Of a stretch of DNA of 37,147 nucleotides, positions 6,725 through 14,464 are shown piece by piece; the first letter of the stretch is position 1, and every line of letters begins with the position of its first letter. This stretch comes from Nitrospiraceae bacterium (lineage in GTDB: Bacteria; Nitrospirota; Nitrospiria; Nitrospirales; Nitrospiraceae): contig CAKKRE010000050.1 in the NCBI GenBank assembly GCA_919902505.1, positions 1 through 37,147 of the forward strand. The letters run 5' to 3'. The notes under the pieces were generated by a model. It was not told where the DNA came from. It saw nothing but the letters and a program-made list of their open reading frames with translations, and did no database searches. Both the position numbers and the translations under genes were made by a program.

Positions 6725-7374
6725 CCCCCGTGACGGCGTGGCTTCTTCGGGCCGGGACCTCGTGTTTCCTTCTCTTGCTTGTAGCCGGAGCCGCTCTGGC
6801 TGCGAGTGCGCCGGCGGTCGATCATCGTATGCGGGGCAAGGCGGATGCGCCAGTGACGCTGATCGAGTATTCAGACTTCACGTGCGGGTACTGCCTCAAG
6901 TTTTTCAAAGAAACCTGGCCCAAGATTCAGGCGCGGTATGTCGACACCGGCAAGGTGCGGTTTCTCTACAAGGATTATCCCCGCGCAGATCAGGGGCCGG
7001 GGGTCACCGCTGCGCTCGCCGCTCGTTGCGCCGGCGATCAGGGAACCTATTGGCCGATGCATGACCGATTGTTCGCGGCAGACGGGCGGTTGGATGTGGA
7101 CAGTTACTCCCAACATGCCAAGGCCATCGGACTCGACCAATCGCAATTCCGGCAATGTTTGCGTGATGCTCCGCATATGCAGGCTATCTTTCACGACCGA
7201 GATGAAGCGAATTCCTGGGGATTTCACGGCACGCCCGGCTTCGTCCTGATGCGCACGGCGCAGCAGCCGACGACCAAGAATCCGGCTATTGCGATTCCCG
7301 GCGCGTTCCCCTTTGAAGCCTTCGAGGAGGAAATCGAGAAGCTGCTCGCGCCGGCGGGGGCGAAACAGAAATAA
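6721..7374 (+). CDS. DsbA-family thiol oxidoreductase
   Basis: A 217-residue exported thioredoxin-fold protein. Residues 1-28 form a signal peptide (hydrophobic FLLLLVAGAALA, cleavage near AASA). The active site is CGYC at residues 55-58 within IEYSDFTCGYCLKFF, typical of DsbA/DsbG-like proteins of the DSBA-like thioredoxin superfamily. The FHGTPGFVL block carries the cis-proline loop next to the redox site, and PGAFPFEAFEEEIEKLL is the usual last helix. It probably forms or rearranges disulfides in periplasmic proteins. The ATGA overlap with the preceding DHS-like gene implies translational coupling, though no shared function is obvious. There is one further Cys pair candidate (Cys104, Cys147). 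Confidence 0.88.
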   Translation: MTPVTAWLLRAGTSCFLLLLVAGAALAASAPAVDHRMRGKADAPVTLIEYSDFTCGYCLKFFKETWPKIQARYVDTGKVRFLYKDYPRADQGPGVTAALAARCAGDQGTYWPMHDRLFAADGRLDVDSYSQHAKAIGLDQSQFRQCLRDAPHMQAIFHDRDEANSWGFHGTPGFVLMRTAQQPTTKNPAIAIPGAFPFEAFEEEIEKLLAPAGAKQK

Positions 7375-7446
7375 TGGTTCTCATGCGGAAGCAAGTCAGG
7401 ATTGTGACGAGACTCATCGTATAGCCAGGAAAGAGGAAACTGCACT

Positions 7447-7725
7447 ATGGCGGCGAAACAAGCCTTTTGGTCTGTGCCTGCGAAGGATGGAGAACCCGAT
7501 TTGTGGGTGTGCATGTCCTGTTTGAGCGAGGCGTTTTGCCGGAAGGTGCCCATGCCCGCCTGTCCGACATGCCAGGGCGTGTCGACCTACGAAGCATTTA
7601 CCTTGGCGGCGGTTCAGGATTGGGGAACCGAGGAGTTGATCACCAAAGCGGTGGCGGCTCAGCGTGATGCGGAGGCGATCAGCGCCGCAGCCCCCGCAAC
7701 ACCACCACTGGAATCCGTGCAGTAG
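7447..7725 (+). CDS. small Cys-rich (zinc-ribbon-like) protein
   Basis: A 92-residue protein with no signal or membrane segment. Two CxxC knuckles, CMSC at residues 22-25 and CPTC at 39-42, with an extra Cys at 31, look like a zinc ribbon. The C-terminal half is an Ala-rich helix (ELITKAVAAQRDAEAISAAAPA). A GAGGAAA ribosome binding site lies just before the ATG. I do not recognise a named family. It lies between the DsbA-like and aldehyde dehydrogenase genes, in the same direction and closely spaced, so it is probably in the same transcript. Confidence 0.7.
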   Translation: MAAKQAFWSVPAKDGEPDLWVCMSCLSEAFCRKVPMPACPTCQGVSTYEAFTLAAVQDWGTEELITKAVAAQRDAEAISAAAPATPPLESVQ

Positions 7726-7753
7726 CGATTCTCCCTCTCCTGGAGTAAGTCCG

Positions 7754-9184
7754 TTGGAAGATGGCCGTCCATTTCTGATCGGTGGTCGGTGGTCTCACAC
7801 CGCCACGACTGCTCCCGTACGCAATCCCTACACAGGCGAGACGATGGCTCATGTCTGCCAGGCCGGCCCGGCCGAAGCGGAAGCGGCTGTGCGGTCGTCG
7901 GTCGAGGGCGCAGTCGCGATGCGCCGGTTGTCCGGCTATGCGCGCTCGACGCTGCTTCAGAACGCCGCTCAGGCCCTACAGTCCAGGCAGGAAGAGTTTG
8001 CGCGCACCATGATGGCGGAGGCCGGCAAGCCTCTGACCGATGCGCGTCGCGAGGTCGGCCGTGCCATTCAGACGTTCTCGATCGCTGGGGAAGAAGCCAG
8101 GCGCATCGGAGGTGAAGTGGTCCCGCTCGATTGGTCTCCCGGGATGGAGTCGTATTGGGGGGTGACGCGGCGATTTCCCATCGGACCTATTCTCGGGATT
8201 ACCCCGTTCAACTTCCCGCTGAATCTCGTTGTCCATAAGGTCGCTCCGGCCTTGGCGGCTGGTAACTCGATTCTCATCAAACCGGCCCCGCAGACCCCCC
8301 TGACTTCGCTCCTCCTGGCGGAGCTGCTTCTCGAAGCGGGCGTTCCACCGGGTGGTCTCAACGTGTTGCCCTGCGATAACCGGGTGGCGGAGCAATTAGT
8401 CGTCGATCCCCGGTTCAAGTTGCTGAGCTTTACCGGAAGCGCGCCGGTGGGCTGGATGTTGAAGGCCAAGTGCGGCAAGAAAAAGGTGGTGCTCGAATTG
8501 GGCGGGAATGCTGCCGTGATCGTCGAGCCGGACGCGGATCTGGATTATGTGGCGCAGCGGTGTGTGACCGGGGGATTCAGCTATGCGGGACAGACGTGCA
8601 TTTCGGTCCAACGGATCTTTGTGCACGAGTCGGTCGTTCAAGCCTTTACCGAGAACCTCGTGGCTCGTGTGGAACGGCTGGAAACCGGAGATCCCGGCAA
8701 TGAACGCACGGTCGTCGGACCCCTCATTGATCCGGGGGCTGCACAGCGCATCGAAGGCTGGATCGGGGACGCTGTGGCCCAAGGTGCCCGGGTGTTGTCG
8801 GGCGGAACGCGGGAGGGGTCGGTCGTGCGGCCGACGGTCTTGTCTCAGGTAACGCCCGCCATGAAGGTGTCCTGCCAGGAAGTGTTCGGTCCGTTAGTGA
8901 CGATTACACCCTATCGCGAGTTCGATGACGTATTGAAGGCCGTCAATGAGTCGGAGTACGGCTTGCAGGCGGGCCTGTTCACCAGCAACATCGGGCGAAT
9001 TTTTCACGCATTTGAGCAGCTGGAGGTCGGCGCCGTCCTGGCGAACGAAATTCCGACGTTCCGCGCGGACCATATGCCCTACGGCGGGGTGAAAGACTCC
9101 GGGATCGGACGTGAAGGGCTTCGGTATGCGATCGAAGACATGACCGAGCCCAAGTTGCTGGTCATGAACCTCCGCAGACCCTGA
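7754..9184 (+). CDS. NAD(P)-dependent aldehyde dehydrogenase
   Basis: A full-length ALDH-superfamily enzyme of 476 residues when started at the TTG at 7754, which has GGAG at 7742-7745 at the right distance and gives the usual short lead (EDGRPFLIGGRW). The open frame extends to 7664, but that part overlaps the preceding gene. Visible catalytic residues: Asn153 in PFNFPLN, Glu248 in VLELGGN and the nucleophile Cys282 in GQTCIS; the coenzyme region FTGSAPVG is also present. The subfamily resembles the non-phosphorylating glyceraldehyde-3-phosphate or succinate-semialdehyde type, but the substrate cannot be fixed. Next to polyamine genes, an aminoaldehyde such as 4-aminobutanal is possible; this is inference only. 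Confidence 0.9.
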   Translation: MEDGRPFLIGGRWSHTATTAPVRNPYTGETMAHVCQAGPAEAEAAVRSSVEGAVAMRRLSGYARSTLLQNAAQALQSRQEEFARTMMAEAGKPLTDARREVGRAIQTFSIAGEEARRIGGEVVPLDWSPGMESYWGVTRRFPIGPILGITPFNFPLNLVVHKVAPALAAGNSILIKPAPQTPLTSLLLAELLLEAGVPPGGLNVLPCDNRVAEQLVVDPRFKLLSFTGSAPVGWMLKAKCGKKKVVLELGGNAAVIVEPDADLDYVAQRCVTGGFSYAGQTCISVQRIFVHESVVQAFTENLVARVERLETGDPGNERTVVGPLIDPGAAQRIEGWIGDAVAQGARVLSGGTREGSVVRPTVLSQVTPAMKVSCQEVFGPLVTITPYREFDDVLKAVNESEYGLQAGLFTSNIGRIFHAFEQLEVGAVLANEIPTFRADHMPYGGVKDSGIGREGLRYAIEDMTEPKLLVMNLRRP

Positions 9185-9282
9185 AAGGCCCTGGGGCGAG
9201 GCAAAAAAACCCTGCGGCCGTATTGCGGATGCCCCACAAACTTGATACAACTTTCGCGCGTGTCGCCGCATGATCAATTGCG

Positions 9283-9298
9283 TGGCACAAGGCTTGTG
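9283..9298 (+). promoter_or_regulatory. sigma-54-like promoter before the arginine decarboxylase gene
   Basis: TGGCAC (9283-9288), five bases, TTGTG (9294-9298). The -24 half matches the consensus fully, but the -12 half has GT where GC is normally essential, so this is a weak call. It lies about 60 bases before the ATG at 9359. Confidence 0.25.
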
Positions 9299-9358
9299 AC
9301 AATTCTTCGAACACTCAGGGTGGAGTGATTTCGACGAGGGATGAAGAGGGAGACCTAC

Positions 9359-9934
9359 ATGGTACCAACACACATGTTTCTGACGAGGGGCGTCGGGGTG
9401 CACAAGGAAAAGCTGGCTGCGTTCGAGCAGGCCTTGCGTAGCGCCGGCGTGGCCTATTGCAACCTCGTCAGTGTCTCTTCGATTCTCCCGCCCAATTGCA
9501 AAATTCTCCCTCGCAAGCGCGGCGAGAAATTGTTGAATCCCGGGGAGATCACGTTTTGCGTCATGGCCAGATCGGAGACCAACGAGCGCAACCGGCTGAT
9601 TTCTGCGTCGATCGGCTTGGCGATTCCGACGGATCGCGATACGTACGGCTATCTCTCCGAGCACCATGCGTACGGTGAAACGGACGAAGAGTCCGGAGAA
9701 TACACGGAAGACCTGGCGGCACAGATGCTCGCGACCACGCAGGGCATCGAGTTCGATCCCGATGTGGCATGGAAAGAGCGTGAGCAGGTTTTCAAGATGG
9801 GTGGGAAAATCGTCCGGACCCTGAATATCACGCAATCGGCAGTCGGTCGTCCGAATCGGTGGACGTGCGTCATCGCCTTGGCGGTGTTTATCCCCACGGA
9901 AAACATCCCCAAGAGTCTTCGAGACAAGGCCTAG
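9359..9934 (+). CDS. pdaD: pyruvoyl-dependent arginine decarboxylase
   Basis: A 191-residue proenzyme that decarboxylates arginine to agmatine. Started at the ATG at 9359, preceded by AGAGGGAGA (9344-9352); the earlier in-frame ATG at 9341 has GAGGG directly against it and is less likely. The self-cleavage site is Ser40-Ser41 in [15 protein letters not shown], matching the SS-I-PP block at which archaeal and chlamydial members cut themselves to make the N-terminal pyruvoyl cofactor on the alpha chain. Other family blocks: [20 protein letters not shown] near the start and a conserved [15 protein letters not shown] segment. It replaces the usual PLP-dependent SpeA. Its stop lies 12 bases before the agmatinase start, so the two are clearly one operon. 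Confidence 0.93.
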   Translation: MVPTHMFLTRGVGVHKEKLAAFEQALRSAGVAYCNLVSVSSILPPNCKILPRKRGEKLLNPGEITFCVMARSETNERNRLISASIGLAIPTDRDTYGYLSEHHAYGETDEESGEYTEDLAAQMLATTQGIEFDPDVAWKEREQVFKMGGKIVRTLNITQSAVGRPNRWTCVIALAVFIPTENIPKSLRDKA

Positions 9935-9945
9935 CGGCGGGCGGC

Positions 9946-10878
9946 ATGGCGCTCCCGTCCGGATGGCTTGGGCAAGCCGACAACTTTCTGGGGATCGACG
10001 AACCCTGGTGTCATCCCGATCAGGCCGGAGTCTACGTACTCCCGGCTCCCTACGAACATACCTCCAGTTATATCCTCGGGTCCGATCGGGGCCCCTCCGC
10101 GATCATCGAAGCCTCTCAACAGGTCGAGTTGTACGATGAGACGCTGCGATACGAGCCCTATCGCGAGTGGGGCGGCGTGGCGACGGCAGCCACATTGAAC
10201 CTCGATGGGCGGGTCGATGGTCCGGCCGTCCAAGCCATTCAGGATTTTGTGCAGCCGCATGTCGGTCGGGGGAAGTTTGTGGTCACCCTGGCCGGTGAAC
10301 ATACCGGCGCCTTAGGGGCGATTCGGGCGCATGCCCGGAATTATCCGGGTATGTGCGTGGTGCAGATCGACGCCCATGGCGATCTCCGCCAGGCCTACCA
10401 GGACAATCCATACAGCCATGCGAGTGTGATGGCCCGTGTGGTGGAGGATGGGCTGCCCCTGGTACAAATCGGTGTCCGGTCGATCAGTCCGGAAGAAATC
10501 GATCTCATTCAGAAGACCCCACGGATCCATACATTTTTTGCCGCCTCGATTCTCGATCCATCCGGTCCCTACGAGGGGCGGGCTGTTCGTTGGATCCCCG
10601 AGGTTCTGGCCGCCTGCACCGGGCCGGTGTACCTCACCTTCGATTGCGACGGGCTCGATGCGTCGCTCGTGCCGGCATTGGGAACGCCCGAGCCGGGCGG
10701 GTTGGGTTGGTACGACACCCTCGCGCTGGTGACGGCGTTGGCAAACGGTCCCGGCATCGTCGGCATGGACATCAGCGAGATCGCGCCCATCGAAGGGTTT
10801 GTCGCGCCCCAGTTCAGCATCGCCCGCTTGATCTATCGGATGCTGGGTCGGATTCGTGCCGGCCGCCGCGTGCATTGA
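9946..10878 (+). CDS. speB: agmatinase (ureohydrolase family)
   Basis: A 310-residue arginase/agmatinase-family enzyme that hydrolyses agmatine to putrescine and urea. Started at the ATG at 9946 just after the decarboxylase stop. The binuclear manganese ligands are all visible: His119 in AGEHTGALG, Asp142, His144 and Asp146 in IDAHGDLR, and Asp233 and Asp235 in FDCDGLD; SHASVMARV and GTPEPGG are further family blocks. The partner gene directly upstream makes agmatine, which supports agmatinase over arginase or guanidinobutyrase. The GEHT motif has Glu where most members have Asp (GGDHS), a tolerated variant. Urea released here could be a nitrogen source; I saw no urease genes in this window. 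Confidence 0.93.
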   Translation: MALPSGWLGQADNFLGIDEPWCHPDQAGVYVLPAPYEHTSSYILGSDRGPSAIIEASQQVELYDETLRYEPYREWGGVATAATLNLDGRVDGPAVQAIQDFVQPHVGRGKFVVTLAGEHTGALGAIRAHARNYPGMCVVQIDAHGDLRQAYQDNPYSHASVMARVVEDGLPLVQIGVRSISPEEIDLIQKTPRIHTFFAASILDPSGPYEGRAVRWIPEVLAACTGPVYLTFDCDGLDASLVPALGTPEPGGLGWYDTLALVTALANGPGIVGMDISEIAPIEGFVAPQFSIARLIYRMLGRIRAGRRVH

Positions 10879-10940
10879 CTCTCACATTGTGAAACGTCGC
10901 TCGTACCTCATCGAATAACCTATGGTTGACGGTCTCCCGC

Positions 10941-10964
10941 CACAATGCTCAATTGAGCATTGTG
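10941..10964. promoter_or_regulatory. 24-bp perfect palindrome
   Basis: The half-site CACAATGCTCAA is followed immediately by its exact reverse complement, with no spacer. It lies 63 bases after speB and 70 bases before rluF. The AT-rich centre, the absence of a loop and of a T-tract argue for a protein-binding operator rather than a terminator, but the ligand is unknown. Confidence 0.6.
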
Positions 10965-10989
10965 CATGGAACATTTCGCGGCAAGACGA

Positions 10990-10999
10990 GAAACGTTTC
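10990..10999. promoter_or_regulatory. second short palindrome before rluF
   Basis: GAAACGTTTC is a perfect 10-bp palindrome within CGAGAAACGTTTCGCG. It lies 35 bases before the rluF ATG, in the 155-base gap that also holds the 24-bp palindrome. It could be an operator; nothing identifies the regulator. Confidence 0.35.
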
Positions 11000-11033
11000 G
11001 CGCAAATAATCTCCTTCGTTCTTGCGCTCCGCC

Positions 11034-11744
11034 ATGCGCATCAATAAATTTTTCACCGAGCAGGGCCTGTGTTCACGGCGGGAGGCCGATCGCCTCATTG
11101 CCGAAGGGCGGGTGACCATCAATGGCCAGGTGGCCAAGCTCGGCGACCAGGTCTCGCCACAGGATTCGGTGGCGCGCGACGGCGTTGTGCTGCAGCGCGG
11201 CAATCGCGCGGTGTATCTCAAGTATCACAAACCGGTCGGGGTGACGACGACCACCGAACCGCATGTGCGGCGGAACATCATCGCCGAAATCGGCCATGCG
11301 GCCAGAATTTTTCCGATCGGACGGCTCGACAAAGATTCTTCCGGACTCATTCTGCTCACGAACGACGGCGACATCGTCAATGAGATCTTGCGGGTCGAGC
11401 ACGGACATGAGCGGGAATATCGTGTGGAAGTGGATCGGGAATTCGACGAAACGTTTCTCGCGCGGATGGCCCAGGGGGTGACCATTCTGGGGGTGCCCAC
11501 CAGGCCTTGCATCGTGGCACGGCTTGGCCCCCGTCGCTTCCGCATCATCCTGACGGAAGGGCGCAACCGGCAGATCCGGCGCATGTGTCAGGCGCTCGGT
11601 TATCGCGTCGTGTCATTACATCGCGTGCGGATCATGCACATTACCATTGAGGGTTTGCATGCCGGGCAGTGGATGGATTTGACCCACGATGAGCGTAGCC
11701 GACTTTTTCGGGCTCTCGGCCGGCCGGCTGATTCGTCGATGTAG
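11034..11744 (+). CDS. rluF: 23S rRNA pseudouridine synthase, RluF type
   Basis: A 236-residue RsuA/RluB/E/F-family enzyme. An N-terminal S4 RNA-binding domain (MRINKFFTEQG to about residue 55) contains CSRREADRLIAEGRVTINGQ. The catalytic domain carries the family signature GRLDKDSSGL, with Asp99 as nucleophile, and GRNRQIRRMCQALGY. Overall wording follows RluF (IFPIGRLDKDS, HEREYRVEVD, GVTILG, RIM) more closely than RsuA or RluB. RluF isomerises a uridine in helix 74 of 23S rRNA. The ATG at 11034 was chosen over the in-frame TTG at 11022 because it gives the family's usual start. It is the last plus-strand gene before a convergent operon. Confidence 0.88.
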   Translation: MRINKFFTEQGLCSRREADRLIAEGRVTINGQVAKLGDQVSPQDSVARDGVVLQRGNRAVYLKYHKPVGVTTTTEPHVRRNIIAEIGHAARIFPIGRLDKDSSGLILLTNDGDIVNEILRVEHGHEREYRVEVDREFDETFLARMAQGVTILGVPTRPCIVARLGPRRFRIILTEGRNRQIRRMCQALGYRVVSLHRVRIMHITIEGLHAGQWMDLTHDERSRLFRALGRPADSSM

Positions 11745-11788
11745 GCGGGGGCGGGAGTGGTGGTAAATCGCTCTGAAGCGCCGGGTGG

Positions 11789-12553
11789 TTATCCCTCGCT
11801 CGGCAGGCTCCGTGGTGATCCCGGATGGGGCGTTTCTTCAGGTCTTGAAGAGGGCAGTTCCTGTACGCGCACCGGACGGGTGAGAAACAGGTTCAACAGC
11901 GCGATGAGGAAACTCCCGCCCACGATCCAGTAGCCGGTCTTCACAATCGTTTTGGTGCCTTCGTCGCGCATGTCCTTGGCGACCTCTGCCACCGTTTCCA
12001 ACAGGCGGTCCAGCGCGAGGCTCACCTGCATGACTTTCGGCCCTCCGTTGTCGGCCGCGTGAATTTCAGCTTTGCGACGGAGTTCCGCTGCTTCTGCCGC
12101 GGAGCCGGCCCTCCATTCCTGGGACAGCAAATCGATCGTCTTGCTGGCGACATGGAAGTACTGATCGAGGCTTTCACGAACCGCTTGAATGTCCTTTTCT
12201 TCGCTCCGTCCGCTTCGCGACACACGCAGACCGGCTGCGGCGTATCGATCCACGGCATGTTGAATACGTGCGCGTTGCGTCGGCAACGATTCGGTAATCC
12301 GTTCGAAGGTGGTCTGGTTCTCGGCCTCCAACGACCGGATGATCGTATTTCGATAGCGGATGACGTCCGCTGAAATATGGGCGAGGTCCGCTGCCCCCAG
12401 GGTGTACTCGGCATACATGATGCGCAGGTCCTGATCGATACGGCTGAGGGCCTGGCCGCTGACCCATCCCAACCCCGCGATCAGAAGACTGATGATCAGT
12501 TGGTTGGTCGTGGGAAAGGACAATTTCAGGCGTGAGGCCAACGACACAAGCAT
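11789..12553 (-). CDS. two-TM four-helix-bundle (4HB_MCP-like) protein without output domain
   Basis: A 254-residue membrane protein. A first hydrophobic helix at about residues 17-34, a periplasmic region of about 170 residues that is almost entirely helical (for example DLAHISADVIRYRNTIIRSLEAENQ and VMQVSLALDRLLETVAEVAKDM), a second hydrophobic helix at 206-225, and a short Pro-rich cytoplasmic tail. This is the architecture of the four-helix-bundle sensor domain of chemoreceptors, but HAMP and signalling domains are absent. It is the last gene of the putative export operon, 94 bases after the second ABC gene, so it may sense or stabilise the exporter. The function is inferred from place only. 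Confidence 0.7.
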   Translation of the reverse strand: MLVSLASRLKLSFPTTNQLIISLLIAGLGWVSGQALSRIDQDLRIMYAEYTLGAADLAHISADVIRYRNTIIRSLEAENQTTFERITESLPTQRARIQHAVDRYAAAGLRVSRSGRSEEKDIQAVRESLDQYFHVASKTIDLLSQEWRAGSAAEAAELRRKAEIHAADNGGPKVMQVSLALDRLLETVAEVAKDMRDEGTKTIVKTGYWIVGGSFLIALLNLFLTRPVRVQELPSSRPEETPHPGSPRSLPSEG

Positions 12554-12647
12554 CCCCTTCGTCAGGCTGCAGTCGAAAAATCGCGCTCAGTCTAGCAGAT
12601 CGCTCGCGAAGAAAGAAATCGAGTCGGTTTTGATGCAGAACGGGCCG

Positions 12648-14324
12648 TCAGTCCAGCACCACCCGTCGTTCGACCAGCTGGCTGACCTCCGGATCGTTGG
12701 AGACGAACACCACCGACCAGGGTTCTTCCTTGGAACAGAGTCGGCGCAGCAGGGTGAGTCGCAGCGCCGGCTCGATGTTGTGGAGGCTGCCATCGAAGAT
12801 CAGCAGTTCCGGCCGGGTGACGATCATCCGGGCCAGGAGCACGCGGAGAACCTGGCTTCGAGTCAAGTTGGCGCCGTTTCCATGCACCAGAGTTTCCAGC
12901 CCCTGCGGCATGGCGTCGATTTCCTCTTCAAGTTCCACGAACCGGAGGGCCCAGCTGAGATCTTCAAACTGAATCGAAGGGCGCTGCAGAGTAATATTTT
13001 CCTCCAGGGATCCGTCGAACAGGGTGGGATGGGAGTCCAGCATCAACCCCCGGCAGCGGTTCACGTAATTCAGCGACACATCGCGCAGGGCAATGTCGTT
13101 GTAGCGGATCACCCCGCCGGTTGGATGATACAGTCCGGCTAACACCAGCGCGAGCGAGGTTTTGCTTCTGCTGGTTCCGGAGAGGACGCTGATCTTTTCC
13201 CCCGGCATGACTTCCAGGTTGAATCGCTCGAAGAGCAGCGGTCCGTCCGGCGCGGCGAAGGACACGTCTTTGCACGTCAGGCGCACCCCCTGCAACGAGG
13301 GATCGGGGAGCCAGGCTGCTACGGGGCCGGAGACATCCTCCTTCGGCATGTCGAACAGAGTGGAGAGCTCATGGAGCGAGGTGGCGACATAGATGGCGGC
13401 ATACATGCGCCGGGCGACGGTGTCGAGATTGAGCAACAGGGTTCCGACGATCACCTCCGCCGCGACGAACTGTCCGAGGGTGATGTCGCCGACCGACAGC
13501 AACCAGCCGCCGAGGCCGATCATGCCGCTGTGCGCCACGGCCTGAAAAATGACCGTACTCTTATATTGCGCGCCGCTCAGAATATCGGAACGCGTCTTCC
13601 GCGCCATCACATAGGCCTTGACCAGCGCATCGGTTTTCTTGAGGAGCAGCGGCAGGCTGTCCGTGGACTTGAAATGGAGCCGATTGATGCCGATGTCCTG
13701 GAGCCAGTGAAAGGTCTGGTAGTGCAGCCGGGACACCCGTTGCGTGATGCGGAGCCCGCCTCGACCGAAAAACGTCAGCAGAAAGGCAAACCCTGTGATC
13801 AGGAGCGTGTTATATCCCAGGAAGTAGGGATGGTACATGATCAGGATCGCCATGCCGATGGTGCCCGACACCGACACATTGATCACATCGACCAGCATGG
13901 CGACCAAGGCCCGGGGCAACAGTTCCGCCTCGATAAACGTGTTGGTATGTTGAGGAAGAAAGACATTCTCGCGGAAGCGGGGCAGGGCTTCGGTAAAGGC
14001 GACGGCGAGCCGCGTATAGAGGCGCTGGACCAGGATTTCCACCGCCCGCGCTTGCAGGATCCGGAATGCCCCCATCAGCAACAGCGCGCCGAACATCGTG
14101 GCCACCAGAGTGACGATCATGACCGGTTGAATGGCGAACGCGAAGGTGTTGACCAGTTCTTGCACCGTGAGCGGGACGATCAATGCAAACAGACCGATCA
14201 CGACTGCATAGGACACGATGATGGCGAGGATGCGGCGCTCAAGCCCGATCAGGAGATTCAGGCGGGCAAGGATGGTCCAGGCGGAGGGCGTCGAAATGGG
14301 CGTTTCAGTGGCGGTGTCGTTCAC
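12648..14324 (-). CDS. ABC half-transporter with degenerate ATPase (copy A)
   Basis: A 558-residue protein with an exporter-type membrane domain (about six helices, residues 30-320) fused to a nucleotide-binding domain (about 345-558). The NBD fold is easy to follow, but its motifs are broken. Walker A is SGTSRSKT (382-389), both defining Gly replaced, Lys388 kept. The Q-loop Gln is Ser431. The signature LSGGQ is LTRSQ (487-491). Walker B ends LLIFDG, with Asp511 kept and the catalytic Glu replaced by Gly512. The H-loop His is Asn543. It is very similar to the gene upstream; shared blocks include VPLTVQELVNTFAFA, LHFKSTDS, LGQFVAAEV and SKEEPWSV. ATP hydrolysis is unlikely, nucleotide binding uncertain. 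I expect it to pair with copy B. Confidence 0.85.
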   Translation of the reverse strand: MNDTATETPISTPSAWTILARLNLLIGLERRILAIIVSYAVVIGLFALIVPLTVQELVNTFAFAIQPVMIVTLVATMFGALLLMGAFRILQARAVEILVQRLYTRLAVAFTEALPRFRENVFLPQHTNTFIEAELLPRALVAMLVDVINVSVSGTIGMAILIMYHPYFLGYNTLLITGFAFLLTFFGRGGLRITQRVSRLHYQTFHWLQDIGINRLHFKSTDSLPLLLKKTDALVKAYVMARKTRSDILSGAQYKSTVIFQAVAHSGMIGLGGWLLSVGDITLGQFVAAEVIVGTLLLNLDTVARRMYAAIYVATSLHELSTLFDMPKEDVSGPVAAWLPDPSLQGVRLTCKDVSFAAPDGPLLFERFNLEVMPGEKISVLSGTSRSKTSLALVLAGLYHPTGGVIRYNDIALRDVSLNYVNRCRGLMLDSHPTLFDGSLEENITLQRPSIQFEDLSWALRFVELEEEIDAMPQGLETLVHGNGANLTRSQVLRVLLARMIVTRPELLIFDGSLHNIEPALRLTLLRRLCSKEEPWSVVFVSNDPEVSQLVERRVVLD

Positions 14325-14464
14325 ACAAGGGCTCGTATCGGTCGGCTGTGGGCCGCAGTGTGGGCGATTGCCTGATTTCTGTCAAGCTGAGCAGGTCCGG
14401 CTAGGCAAAGCACGGGGATATGATGCGAGCGGGAACAGAAACGTAGAATCGATGCGTTGTCCGG

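Noticed and set aside
8894-9835. 313-codon minus-strand frame over the aldehyde dehydrogenase and arginine decarboxylase genes
   Set aside because: It is antisense to two strongly supported enzymes and has no domain of its own.
13371-14375. 334-codon plus-strand frame rich in His, Asp, Gln and Gly
   Set aside because: It is the mirror of the degenerate ABC gene on the minus strand; its composition is what a GC-rich antisense frame gives.
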